Both the position numbers and the translations under genes were made by a program. The notes under the pieces are model-generated. The model was not told the DNA's origin and searched no databases. It worked only from the letters and a program-made list of their open reading frames with translations. DNA of 64,000 nucleotides from Echinarachnius parma (taxonomy: Eukaryota > Echinodermata > Echinoidea > Clypeasteroida > Echinarachniidae), in contig JBAMJV010003066.1 in the NCBI GenBank assembly GCA_037951105.1, positions 1 through 64,000 of the forward strand, read 5' to 3'. Below are positions 22,920 through 34,399 of the stretch, one piece after another (the stretch's first letter is position 1; each line of letters opens with the position of its first letter).

Positions 22920-23702
22920 GTGAGTGCATTCAAGTTTTATCTTAGAATTTAGAATTATGTAGTATCTTTAAATATTATGTATTTTGTTTCCTCTGCTATA
23001 GTACGCACAAATGGCCCTTCATGGCTTGAAAATGTTTAATCCGTAATTTGAGATTCAATAGATTGGTCTTCTTCACTGAACAAGACTGAGTAAAATACAT
23101 GTTTTTGTTTATTTATGTTTTGCTCTGGATAGTATGTATAGTAATAATAATATTGACTGGCTTGTTCTTTCATGATATATCAGAAATATTGCATTCGCTA
23201 GGATCATATTGCACTTGTCTTCGACTCGTACAATATGATCCTAGCGAATGCAATATTTCTGATATACCACTCAAGGCCAGTCAATATGAAAGTTTGGCTT
23301 CACATAGAGAATAAGAAGGCTCTGACCCACAACATGTGACCGGCTACAGCAAAACCGGCCACCTGTCAGTAAAAAACAAAATGTAGATTTGCATACATTA
23401 CAAAGTCCTCATTTGATCCTTTGTTCTTACTAATTGCTCAATAATTGGCGATCAAATCAAAGGTCTTTTACACACATTGTGTGAACTTAAAATGCCCATT
23501 TCTTCAAATCGCCATGCGTAGGGAGTGCGTTTTTTGAGATAGGTGAAACCCACTAGAAGTTTTTGATGATAGCGAATTAAGGGGGCGATATAGGTTTTCG
23601 CGTGAAATTATTATGGAGATCACAAATCGTATCCCATGTCATGATGGTGGACCTTAGTCATAATGTAGTAAATGGGGGGGGGGGGGGGGGGGGTACGGTA
23701 AA
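22920..23702. other. Non-coding DNA after M6 with a foldback element and a 20-base poly(G) run
   Basis: Intron-like sequence following exon E. It contains the TATTGACTGG foldback MITE (listed separately) and G20 at 23674-23693. I see no exons. Confidence 0.6.
23151..23286. mobile_element. Foldback MITE, TATTGACTGG family (M6 copy, long arms)
   Basis: Ends are TATTGACTGGC and GCCAGTCAATA. The arms pair over ATATCAGAAATATTGCATTC and GCTAGGATCATATTG around a short TCTTCGACTCG loop. The left arm carries a GTTCTTTCATGAT patch in place of the CTTGAGTGGT found in the right arm. There is no coding capacity, and the family is not named here. Confidence 0.75.
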
Positions 23703-25680
23703 CTTATGAGGAGGGAGATGAATTTGCTTTGTTATATTGGGGATCGTAATGACAAAATGTGCTTCCGTGTGATTCCCGCACCCGCACCCGAACCCCCATT
23801 CACCCCTATTAAGACCCTTGACTACCCCCATAGGGTTTGCCCGGTTCAGCTCATGCTAACCATATTTTGATCATCTTGTATTTAAAAATAGCACACAATA
23901 AACTCAATAAAACGCATCATGAGGGGCCATCTACAAAGTATGTACGCAACATTTCTTGTCCGAAATTAAACCCCCTCCCCCTTTACGCACTATTTGTACT
24001 TGTTTGCATGTGCTTGAATGTAGTGTACCCACCCGCGTGAATATCTTGCAACAGATGGAACTGTTCCCATGACAGCCACGATTAATAAATAAGATCAGCC
24101 GAGTTGTTAGCTTGTTATCGGTATGGTTAGAAGTGCTTCTTGAATTACTATTAACATGTAGCAACCCGATACGAAAATTTTAAACGGCTATTGTATATTA
24201 CAGGGCTTAGACGCTCGTTGATTGGTCGATATGGTATTCGTCTTTGCTGCAGGTACAGTGATCATCCAGCCGGAAGCAGCCCCTGATGGTGAGGAGGACT
24301 GGTCCAGGAGCAAGGAGTTCAAGAAGCATTTTCACAAAGAGAGGAGAGAGAGGAGAGATGCACATGCACAAGCTCAGAGTAAGACTCAGATTATTCTCCC
24401 TTACCTATGTAAACAAACGAAAATGAGCACAGAAAATAGGCTTCGACCTAGGGAATAGGGAATCAACCAGAGACCTGCAGATTGCTAGACCGGTGCTCAA
24501 TCATCGAGCCACAAAGACCCTTGAATTTGGGAAGTTCTCATGAAACCCATGCTCGTATTGTCAGAATTGGTATATAAACTCTGGTCAGTTTCCTTTATGT
24601 TTTAATTTGATTTATTGTGATTTGGAAATCGCATTTCAAATTTAGAGATGCTGTTTATGTGCATAATGGGAACAGGCAAATTTGTCTTTCATTACAAAAG
24701 TTTTCCAAACTGATTTTAAGCTTTGCATTGTTTCTTTGTTGTTCCTCATGAATTGGTGCAAGCAGTGATCCTGTGGACTCGGTGTTCTGTACACAGCCTG
24801 CACAGAACAGGTCAATTCCTTTGACAAGAAAACCATCTTCTCTCACCCAGTGCTGTCTGTGTTATATGCTAGGTAGGAAAAGTCTAAGAACTCGTTTTCA
24901 TACATTTTTGTTTCATTTATAAATTTGATGCAAATTGAGAGTACCAGAAACTATAAGGGAAACATGAATAGCATATAGGTACACTACATAGGCCTGAAAA
25001 TAGTGTTTAATTCGCATTATTACACTGTTAGCACTTATTGTAAAATTTTGAAATGTTTTAATGTTATTTTCTGAAATAAATTCTATGTTTGTTGAAAGAT
25101 AACACTCATTTTGTTTGTCTTGCATTTGCAGCGCTGCATGGAGTTCTACAACAGTGGTCCATGGATGCTTGATGATGAGGGCATAGAGGAGCAGTGCCGC
25201 GATGGTGTGGGAAGGGAGGCAACCTGACTTGCTGCGACACTTGCCCAAGGACCTTCTGCAAGCCCTGCACGAGGTCGTACTCAGGGTCGACCCCGAGATC
25301 GACCCTAAGATTATCATGGTTGAAACGTCCTCGTTATAACGAGGTTCTACTGTATCTTTGATGATGTCTTTTTGTTATAAATTTTCCACCCTAGATCATC
25401 GCTGAGGAGGATGAGAAAGCGCAGAAGAGCACCGTGGTCAAGACCTGCGTGCTGGAGAAGAACAAGGAGACCAACGAAATCGTGCTCGAGGTCGACCCCG
25501 ACATCACCAAGCACCTCAAGCCTCACCAAGTGGACGGGATCACCTTCATGTTTGACAGCACGTTTGAGACGGTGGAGAAGGGTGATGAGAAGGGAGGGGG
25601 CTGTATCCTGGCACATTGCATGGGGCTCGTCAAGACCTTACAGGTACACAATCCTTCTCTTGTCTTGGGAAATGATGGTG
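23703..25680 (+). pseudogene. ATRX-derived pseudogene module M7, retains the Walker A segment
   Basis: It begins with a second copy of the 8132-8380 flank. Exons: A 24253-24378, B 24756-24872, C 25132-25273 (without the 5-base insertion, and with TTCTGC giving TFCKPCTR, closer to ATRX), D 25395-25643 (249 bases). D keeps the 39 bases missing elsewhere and reads GDEKGGGCILAHCMGLVKTLQ in frame. The P-loop glycine of GLGKT is Val here, which should cripple ATP binding. D also has the private variants EVDPDITK and FETVEKG. Exon E is absent: at 25681 the intron is replaced by the 1 kb duplication. B has the same TAG and frameshifts as M1. C still has the extra GA. Confidence 0.9.
25395..25643 (+). 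pseudogene. ATRX exon D with P-loop present but mutated (M7)
   Basis: This is the only full-length exon D in the window: 83 codons open between a CACCCTAG acceptor and a CAG|GTACAC donor. The segment GCILAHCMGLVKT corresponds to Walker A of SNF2 helicases (GCILAHCMGLGKT in ATRX). One base change, GGC or similar to GTC, turns the invariant Gly before Lys-Thr into Val. The exon shows what the other eleven copies lost. Its own neighbours carry stops, so it is still part of a pseudogene. Confidence 0.88.
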
Positions 25681-26680
25681 GTGTGATGATCATGGTGGCC
25701 CAGGGCTATTTTTGTTCGTGGCCGTGGCTATGTTATTAACTTTGTATATTTATATATTATTACACATACAGGCCATTTTTTAAATTCAATAAATCATGTA
25801 TTTTGTGTCCGTCTTGGGTCTGTCAGTCATAGCGCTCAATATTGTTATGATATTACCATCCTAATGTGTATTATGAAGCTCTACAAATGTGTATTTGCCA
25901 TTCAATATCAGACGATATTACCACTCCATGGAGCTGATATTCAATCCACCGCGGAAGTGCGCAAATTCATACGCGCGTTTATTAATGACGTATGAATGGT
26001 TTTTGTGCATGTCTAATTGTGACGCATGAATACATTTACGCACCTCTGCTATTATAAGAGTACGCACAAATGGCCATTCGAGAGCCCACGTTCTGCACAA
26101 CATGTGTTCCGGATGTGTCCAGGTACTATTGGCAATTGTATAGAGTACAGAAGCCATGACGTCATAAAAATCTATTTTTAGAAATTCTCAATTTGGACTT
26201 CATTTTTCGAGAGAGCATCAAAAATAATGTCCAAAAGTCGAAAATCAATTGAATATGTAAAGTATTGGCTGAGATATGTCCATCCAAATCATATTTTTAA
26301 AAATAGGTAATCAGTATTATAGTGCTCTGGTTCATAACTGGTTCATAATTTCTTACACACAATAATGATAATAATAAAAGTAATGTTGTATTTATGAGGC
26401 GCATATCACGTATATGTCTTTATGCAATGTAAGAGGGTGAAAATAGAAGGAAAGTTCCAACTTGTCCTATGATTTTGGTTTTTTGACGGTGGGTTTGAAA
26501 CTTTGAGCGGGACGATTGCCTTCTCATCATTTGCTGGTCCACAAATTTTAGCTAGTGTTACATTCATTCTGTAAATTTACTGTCAACTACACACCGTATT
26601 CCAGTGCTTATTACTATTTGAGAATACAGGTTACAATATATTTCTCAGAACTGTTTGTTACAGAGGAAAGACTATTCCTG
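25681..26680. repeat. 1,000 bp tandem duplication, first copy
   Basis: It begins GTGTGATGATCATGGTGGCC and recurs at exactly +1,000. A few substitutions separate the copies (for example TTTTTGTGCATG against TTTTTGCGCATG near 26000 and 27000). It ends inside ATRX exon F, just after AGGAAAGACTATTC (26664-26677). The first part (ATGTATTTTGTGTCCGTCTT to CATTTACGCACCTCTGC) is also found after exon E in M8-M12. Confidence 0.92.
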
Positions 26681-27680
26681 GTGTGATGATCATGGTGGCC
26701 CAGGGCTATTTTTGTTCGTGGCCGTGGCTATGTTATTAACTTTGTATATTTATATATTATTACACATACAGGCCATTTTTTAAATTCAATAAATCATGTA
26801 TTTTGTGTCCGTCTTGGGTCTGTCAGTCATAGCGCTCAATATTGTTATGATATTACCATCCTAATGTGTATTATGAAGCTCTACAAATGTGTATTTGCCA
26901 TTCAATATCAGACGATATTACCACTCCATGGAGCTGATATTCAATCCACCGCGGAAGTGCGCAAATTCATACGCGCGTTTATTAATGACGTATGAATGGT
27001 TTTTGCGCATGTCTAATTGTGACGCATGAATACATTTACGCACCTCTGCTATTATAAGAGTACGCACAAATGGCCCTTCGAGAGCCCACGTTCTGCACAA
27101 CATGTGTTCCGGATGTGTCCAGGTACTATTGGCAATTGTATAGAGTACAGAAGCCATGACGTCATAAAAATCTATTTTTAGAAATTCTCAATTTGGACTT
27201 CATTTTTCGAAAGAGCATAAAAAATAATGTCCAAAAGTTGAAAATCAATTGAATATGTAAAGTATTGGCTGAGATATGTCCATCCAAATCATATTTTTTT
27301 AAATAGGCAATCAGTATTATAGTGCTCTGGTTCATAAGTGGTTCATAATTTCTTACACACAATAATGATAATAATAAAAGTAATGTTGTATTTATGAGGC
27401 GCATATCACGTATATGTCTTTATGCAATGTAAGAGGGTGAAAATAGAAGGAAAGTTCCAACTTGTCCTATGATTTTGGTTTTTTGACGGTGGGTTTGAAA
27501 CTTTGAGTGGGACGATTGCCTTCTCATCATTTGCTGGTCCACAAATTTTAGCTAGTGTTACATTCATTCTGTAAAGTTACTATCAACTACACACCGTATT
27601 CCAGTGCTTATTACTATTTGAGAATACAGGTTACAATATATTTCTCAGAACTGTTTCTTACAGAGGAAAGACTATTCAGC
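26681..27680. repeat. 1,000 bp tandem duplication, second copy
   Basis: Direct repeat of 25681-26680. Its last bases, AGGAAAGACTATTCAG, lead into the fuller exon F. This copy is therefore the ancestral context and the first is the duplicate truncated at CTATTC. Confidence 0.92.
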
Positions 27681-27783
27681 GCTGACCAAGTTCCTGCTGC
27701 CAAAGCACGAATACGTGGTCAGCGTGCATCTCTCCCCAGACCAGATCGCCCTCCACGAGCTGTATCTCAACACGCTGACATCT
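27664..27783 (+). pseudogene. ATRX exon F, second half of the SNF2 ATPase (fragment)
   Basis: A TTTCTTACAG acceptor ends at 27663. The frame reads RKDYSALTKFLLPKHEYVV, then SVHLSPDQIALHELYLNTLT. Human ATRX has QRKDYTALTKFLPPKHEYVL followed by a YQYYLDHLT segment, in the region linking the two ATPase lobes. The exon ends without a recognisable donor, and from about 27811 the sequence is the intron just before exon B. Coding order is therefore broken: a late ATPase exon lies directly upstream of an ADD exon. It is open across the matched part but has no partners. Confidence 0.85.
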
Positions 27784-27873
27784 TCCCTAATCTTTTAAAA
27801 ACTTTTTGATGCAAAAGTTTTCCAAACTGATTTTAAGCATTGCATCGTTTTCTGTGTTGTTCCTTATGAATAG

Positions 27874-27989
27874 GTGCAAGCAGTGATCCTGTGGACTCAG
27901 TGTTCTGTAGAGCCTGCACAGAACAGGTCAATCCCTTTGACAAGAAAACCATCTTCTCTCTCCCAGTGCTGTCTGTGGTTATATGCTAG
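27874..27989 (+). pseudogene. ATRX exon B, least damaged ADD half (M8)
   Basis: An AG acceptor is present, and the two leading bases complete the codon left open by exon A's phase. SASSDPVDSVFC then RACTEQVNPFDKKTIFSLP runs in one frame, through VLSVVIC. Relative to ATRX the His of FSHP is Leu here. The last codon TAG replaces the Lys expected between the two zinc-ligand cysteines contributed by exons B and C, so a spliced message would terminate there. Confidence 0.85.
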
Positions 27990-29977
27990 GTAGGAAAAGT
28001 CTAAGAACTCGTTTTCATACGTTTTTGTTTCATTTATAAATTTGAAATAAAAGAACATTTGTAGTATGATGCAAATTGAGAGTACCAGAAACTATAAGGG
28101 AAACATGAATAGCATATAGATACATTACATAGTCCTGAAAATAGTGTTTAATTTGCATTATTACATTATTAGCACATATTGTAAAATTTTGAAATGTTTA
28201 ATGTTATTTTCTGAAATAAATTCTATGTTTGTCTGTTGAAAGATAACACTCATTTTGTTTGTCTTGCATTTGCAGCGCTGCATGGAATGCTACAACAGTG
28301 GTCCATGGATGCTTGATGATGAGGGCATAGAGGAGCAGTGCCGCGATGGTGAGGGGAGGGAGGCAACCTGACTTGCTGCGACACCTGCCCAAGGACCTTG
28401 TGCAAACCCTGCACGAGGTCGTACTCGGGGTCGACCCCTAGATCGACCCCGAGATTATCATGGTTGAAACATCCTCGTTATTAGGAGGTTCTACTGTATC
28501 TTTGATGATGTCTTTTTGTTATAAATTTGCCACCCTAGATCATCGCTGAGGAGGATGAGAAAGCGCAGAAGAGCACCGTGGTCAAGACCTGCTTGCTGGA
28601 GAAGAACAACGAGACTAACGAGATCGTGCTCGAGCTCGACCCCGAGATCATCAAGCACCTCAAGCCTCACCAAGTGGACGGGATCACCTTCATGTTTGAC
28701 AGCACGTTTGAGATGGTGGAGAAGGGTGGCACAATTAAGACCTTACAGGTACACAATCCTCATCTCGTCTTGGGAAATGATGGTGATGGCGACGGTGAGG
28801 GTGATGTATAATACTTGGCACTGTAAAAAGTAAACTGATTCAAAAGGGAGCTGATAATGATGATGAAGATGATAGTGATTATCATGGTTGTGGTAGTGGT
28901 AGTACGTGGTGATGGTGATCGCCTTGATGTGACTCTTCAGCTCCACTCATGTGTCCAGTTTTGATGTCTGTGTGTCCCATGGGATTGCTGATCTCCAAAA
29001 TAACGGAGGGAGAATAAGATTATGATGATGGTAGTGTAATACTTGTCACTGTAGAAAGTAAACTGATACAAAAGGAATAATAATGATGTCGATGATGATC
29101 GTAAAAATGATAATGATAATGTCAATGGTATAAACAAGTACTTGGCATTTCAGGAAGTAAACCAATGCAGATGGAAGCTATATAATGATGTTAATGGTTA
29201 TGGCACTATTGATAATGATAATAATGATAACAATGATGATGCTGAATATATAGAAAGTGCATATATATCAAGCACATGACTCAGATGTTTTATAAACACC
29301 CACCATTCCTACCGAGTACCTATATATACACATTATTATTCTATCTGTTGTTCTTGTTGCCCTATTTCAGGTGATAACCTACCTGCATACATAATGACCT
29401 GCGAGAAACTAAACGTGGAGACATGGATGGTTGTTCCACCACTCAACACTGTGCTCTACTGGCAAGACGAGTTCGCAAAATGGATCGGTCACATGGACAG
29501 TGGAATTGAAGTGAGTGCATTCAAGTTTTATCTTAGAATTTAGAATTATGTAGTATCTTTAAATATTATGTATTTTGTTTCCGTCTTGGGTCTGTCAGTC
29601 ATGGCGCTCAATATTGTTATGATATTACCATCCTAATGTGTATTATGAAGCTCTACAAATGTGTATTTGCCATTCAATATCAGACAATATTACCACTCCA
29701 TGGAGCTGATATTCAATCCACCGCGGAAGTGCGCAAATTCATACGCGCATTTATTAATGACGTATGAATGGCTTTGCGCATGTCTAATTGTGACGTATGA
29801 ATACATTTACGCACCTCTGCTATAGTACGCACAAATGGCCCTTCGTGGGTTGAAAATGTTTAATCCGTAAGTTGAGATTCAATACATTGGTCTTCTTCAC
29901 TGAACAAGACGGAGTAAAATGTATGTTTTTGTTTATTTATGTTTTGCTCTGGATAGTATGTATAATAATAATAATAA

Positions 29978-30088
29978 TATTGACTGGCCTTGAGTGGTAT
30001 ATCAGAAATATTGCACTCGTCTTCGACTCATACAATATGATCCTAGCGAATGCAATATTTCTGATATACCACTCAAGGCAAGTCAATA
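29978..30088. mobile_element. Foldback MITE, TATTGACTGG family (M8 copy, short left arm)
   Basis: Ends are TATTGACTGGCCTTGAGTGG and CCACTCAAGGCAAGTCAATA. The left arm lacks the TTCGCTAGGATCATATT segment present in M6, so the hairpin is asymmetric with a larger loop. Confidence 0.75.
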
Positions 30089-30278
30089 TGAAAGTTTGGC
30101 ATCACATAGAGAATGAGAAGGCTCTGACCTACAACATGTGACCGGCTACAGCAAAACCGGCCACCTGTCGGTAAAAAACGAAATGTTGATTCGTATACAT
30201 TACAAAGGCCTCATTTGATCCTTTGTTCTTACTAATTGGTCAATAATTGGCGATCAAATCAAAGGTCTTTTACACACA

Positions 30279-30465
30279 TTGTGTGAACTTAAAATGCCCA
30301 TTTCTTTGAATCGCGAATTACCGACAAGTGCAAGGTTTTGCTATAACCAGTCACATATTGCATGCAGAAGTAAATTTAGTAAAAAAAAAATCGGCTTCTC
30401 ACCCTTCTTGCGTTCTCAATCGCATCATGCAAGTTTATATGTATTGATTTATTTGAACTTCAGAT
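30279..30465. other. Shared left flank of the 21 bp minisatellite arrays
   Basis: Runs from AAATGCCCATTTCTTTGAAT to CAGATCTAGC. It is repeated almost unchanged before all five arrays, and its end marks a fixed left boundary for the expansions. No gene is seen. Confidence 0.7.
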
Positions 30466-31540
30466 CTAGCTCCCAGCTCCAAGCATCTAGCTCCCAGCTC
30501 CAAGCATCTAGCTCCCAGCTCCAAGCTTCTAGCTCCCAGCTCCAAGCTTCTAGCTCCCAGCTCCAAGCATCTAGCTCCCAGCTCCAAGCATCTAGCTCCC
30601 AGCTCCAAGCATCTAGCTCCCAGCTCCAAGCATCTAGCTCCCAGCTCCAAGCATCTAGCTCCCAGCTCCAAGCATCTAGCTCCCAGCTCCAAGCATCTAG
30701 CTCCCAGCTCCAAGCTTCTAGCTCCCAGCTCCAAGCATCTAGCTCCCAGCTCCAAGCTTCTAGCTCCCAGCTCCAAGCATCTAGCTCCCAGCTTCTAGCT
30801 CCCAGCTCCAAGCTTCTAGCTCCCAGCTTCTAGCTCCCAGCTCCAAGCTTCTAGCTCCCAGCTCCAATCATCTAGCTCCCAGCTCCAAGCTTCTAGCTCC
30901 CAGCTCCAAGCTTCTAGCTCCCAGCTCCAAGCTTCTAGCTCCCAGCTCCAAGCTTCTAGCTCCCAGCTCCAAGCTTCTAGCTCCCAGCTCCAAGCATCTA
31001 GCTCCCAGCTCCAAGCTTCTAGCTCCCAGCTCAAAGCTTCTAGCTCCCAGCTCCAAGCATCTAGCTCCCAGCTCCAAGCTTCTAGCTCCCAGCTCAAAGC
31101 TTCTAGCTCCCAGCTCCAAGCTTATAGCTCCCAGCTCCAAGCTTCTAGCTCCCAGCTCCAAGCATCTAGCTCCCAGCTCCAAGCATCTAGCTCCCAGCTT
31201 CTAGCATCTAGCTCCCAGCTCCAAGCATCTAGCTCCCAGCTTCTAGCTCCCAGCTCCAAGCTTCTAGCTCCCAGCTCCAAGCATATAGCTCCCAGCTCCC
31301 AGCTCCAAGCTTCTAGCTCCCAGCTCCAAGCATCTAGCTCCCAGTTCCAAGCTTCTAGCTCCCAGCTCCAAGCTTCTAGCTCCCAGCTCCAAGCATCTAG
31401 CTACCAGCTTCAAGCATCTAGCTCCCAGCTTCAAGCATCTAGCTCCCAGCTTCAAACATCTAGCTCCCAGCTTCAAGCATCTAGCTCCAAGCTTCAAGCA
31501 TCTAGCTCCCAGCTTCAAGCATCTAGCTCCCAGCTCCAAT
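30466..31540. repeat. 21 bp minisatellite array 1 (~51 copies)
   Basis: The unit is three heptamers in the order AGCTCCC, AGCTCCA, AGC(T/A)TCT. Variant heptamers are AGCTACC and AGCTTCA. Copies drop or gain whole heptamers, so length slips mostly by 7. The array begins after CTTCAGAT and ends at AGCTCCAAT, fused directly to ATRX exon B (CAGTGATCTT). The period of 7 codons is stop-free in several frames on both strands. Confidence 0.97.
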
Positions 31541-33346
31541 CAGTGATCTTGTGGTCTCGGTGTTCTGTACACAGCCTGCACAGAACAGGTCAATTCCTTT
31601 GACAAGAAAACCATCTTCTCTCACCCAGTGCTGTCTGTGTTATATGCTAGGTAGGAAAAGTCTAAGAACTTGTTTTCATACATTTTTGTTTCATTTATAA
31701 ATTTGAAATAAAAGAACATTTGTAGTATGATGCAAATTGAGAGTACCAGAAACTCTAAGGGAAACATGAATAGCATATAGGTACATTACATAGGCCTGAA
31801 AATAGTGTTTAATTCGCATTATTACATTATTAGCACTTATTGTAAAATTTTGAAATGTTTTAATGTTATTTTCTGAAATAAATTCTATGTTTGTCTGTTG
31901 AAAGATAACACTCATTTTGTTTGTCTTGCATTTGCAGCGCTGCATGGAGTTCTACAACAGTGGTCCATGGATGCTTGATGATGAGGGCATAGAGGAGCAG
32001 TGCCGCGATGGTGTGGGGAGGGAGGCAACCTGACTTGCTGCGACACCTGCCCAAGGACCTTGTGCAAACCCTGCACGAGGTCGTACTCGGGGTCGACCCC
32101 TAGATCGACCCCGAGATTATCATGGTTGAAACATCCTCGTTATAACGAGGTTCTACTGTATCTTTGATGATGTCTTTTTTTTATAAATTTGCCACCCTAG
32201 ATCATCGCTGAGGAGGATGAGAAAGCGCAGAAGAGCACTATGGTCAAGACCTGCTTGCTGGAGAAGAACAACGAGACTAACGAGATCGTGCTCGAGCTCG
32301 ACCCCGAGATCACCAAGCACCTCAAGCCTCACCAAGTGGACGGGATCACCTTCATGTTTGACAGCACGTTTGAGATGGTGGAGAAGGGTGGCACAATTAA
32401 GACCTTACAGGTACACAATCCTTATCTCGTCTTGGGAAATGATGGTGATGGCGACGGTGAGGGTGATGTATAATACTTGGCACTGTAAAAAGTAAACTGA
32501 TTCAAAAGGGAGCTGATAATGATGATGAAGATGATAGTGATTATCATGGTTGTGGTAGTGGTAGTACGTGGTGATGGTGATCGCCTTGATGTGACTCTTC
32601 AGCTCCACTCATGTGTCCAGTTTTGATGTCTGTGTGTCCCATGGGATTGCTGATCTCCAAAATAACGGAGGGAGAATAAGATTATGATGATGGTAGTGTA
32701 ATACTTGTCACTGTAGAAAGTAAACTGATACAAAAGGAATAATAATGATGTCGATGATGATCGTAAAAATGATAATGATAATGTCAATGGTATAAACAAG
32801 TACTTGGCATTTCAGGAAGTAAACCAATGCAGATGGAAGCTATATAATGATGTTAATGGTTATGGCACTATTGATAATGATAATAATGATAACAATGATG
32901 ATGCTGAATAAATAGAAAGTGCATATATATCAAGCACATGACTCAGATGTTTTATAAACACCCACCATTCCTACCGAGTACCTATATATACACATTATTA
33001 TTCTATCTGTTGTTCTTGTTGCCCTATTTCAGGTGATAACCTACCTGCATACATAATGACCTGCGAGAAACTAAACGTGGAGACATGGATGGTTGTTCCA
33101 CCACTCAACACTGTGCTCTACTGGCAAGACGAGTTCGCAAAATGGATCGGTCACATGGACAGTGGAATTGAAGTGAGTGCATTCAAGTTTTATCTTAGAA
33201 TTTAGAATTATGTAGTATCTTTAAATATTATGTATTTTGTTTCCGTCTTGGGTCTGTCAGTCATGGCGCTCAATATTGTTATGATATTACCATCCTAATG
33301 TGTATTATGAAGCTCTACAAATGTGTATTTGCCATTCAATATCAGA

Positions 33347-34015
33347 CATTATTAACCAAATCAGGCATCTGAGCAGGGCAATTTTAAAACCATATTGCCC
33401 TCCAAGTTAAGTAGGCCAACAAAACTAGGGGTGAAAACAAATCATATTGCCCGCTCAGAAAAGTCAATGGGATTTTGTGTGTAATTTGCCGGTCAATATG
33501 ATCACACAGTAAACCAATGGACAAAATCTTATTGACCGCTCAAAAAAGTCAATGGGATTTTGTGTATAATTTGCCGGTCAATAAATATATCAGAGTATGA
33601 ATGCGCGCTAACAGCTTGAGTGCGCAAAATCATACGCGCGTTTATAAATGATTTGCGCGTGTCTAATTATGACGTAATAATGTGCTACGCGCTAGCTAAG
33701 TAATGATTCTTTACAAACTGGGTTGAAGTCAAGATGACTGTATGCATTTTAGTTAAAACTTGAAGTTTAAACATCGTTCAACATGTTCAATAATTGTAAG
33801 AATTGTGTAATTTGTACCCTTCAAATTAATATATTGCATGTTCGCTCGAGATGTCTGATTAGTTAATAATTACAATATTGACTGGACTTTCGGGCTACAC
33901 TACAAATATTGCCCTCACTAGATCCATATTGCCCTCGTCTTCGACTCGGGCAATATGAATCTAGTTCAGGCAATATTTGCCGTGTCTCCCTCAAGGCCAG
34001 TCAATATTCTTTAAA
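33347..34015. mobile_element. Module-specific ~660 bp insertion with internal repeats
   Basis: In M8 the sequence CAGACAATATTACCACTCC is continuous. In M9 it is split after CAGACA and resumes at ATATTACCACTCC near 34016. The insert contains two copies of a ~45 base block (GTCAATGGGATTTTGTGT and AATTTGCCGGTCAATA at about 33465-33510 and 33548-33592). It ends with a foldback element (33874-34008, AATATTGACTGG and CCAGTCAATATT ends) related to the TATTGACTGG family. It is probably a composite or nested insertion and has no coding potential. Confidence 0.7.
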
Positions 34016-34288
34016 TATTACCACTCCATGGAGCTGATATTCAATCCACCGTGGAAGTGCACAAATTCATACGCGCATTTATTAATGACGTATGAATGGC
34101 TTTGCGCATGAATACATTTACGCACCTCTGCTATAGTACGCACAAATGGCCCTTCGTGGGTTGAAAATGTTTAATCCGTAAGTTGAGATTCAATACATTG
34201 GTCTTCTTCACTGAACAAGACGGAGTAAAATGTATGTTTTTGTTTATTTATGTTTTGCTCTGGATAGTATGTATAATAATAATAATAA

Positions 34289-34399
34289 TATTGACTGGCC
34301 TTGAGTGGTATATCAGAAATATTGCACTCGTCTTCGACTCATACAATATGATCCTAGCGAATGCAATATTTCTGATATACCACTCAAGGCAAGTCTATA
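34289..34399. mobile_element. Foldback MITE, TATTGACTGG family (M9 copy)
   Basis: Same element and position as in M8. The right end is changed to AGTCTATA, a substitution shared with M10-M12. Confidence 0.72.

Larger units (their letters stand above)
27811..30465 (+). pseudogene. ATRX-derived pseudogene module M8 (exons B-C-D-E)
   Basis: Exons: B 27874-27989, C 28276-28417, D 28539-28748, E 29371-29510. B is the best preserved of all. Its acceptor GAATAG is intact, there is no CA insertion (VFCRACTEQV keeps the Cys-x2-Cys pair in frame), and SVVIC is retained, but the final codon is still TAG. It has CMECYNS and the extra GA in C. D lacks Walker A and reads KNNETNE and EIIKHLK. E is full length with the 1-base deletion and VVPPLNT. 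There is no exon A. The following intron contains the foldback MITE, and the module runs into the first 21 bp minisatellite. Confidence 0.9.

Noticed and set aside
8379-30000. An intact ATRX gene spread over many exons
   Set aside because: Exons repeat as whole sets, carry stops and frameshifts, and lack the regions between ADD and ATPase and most of the ATPase.
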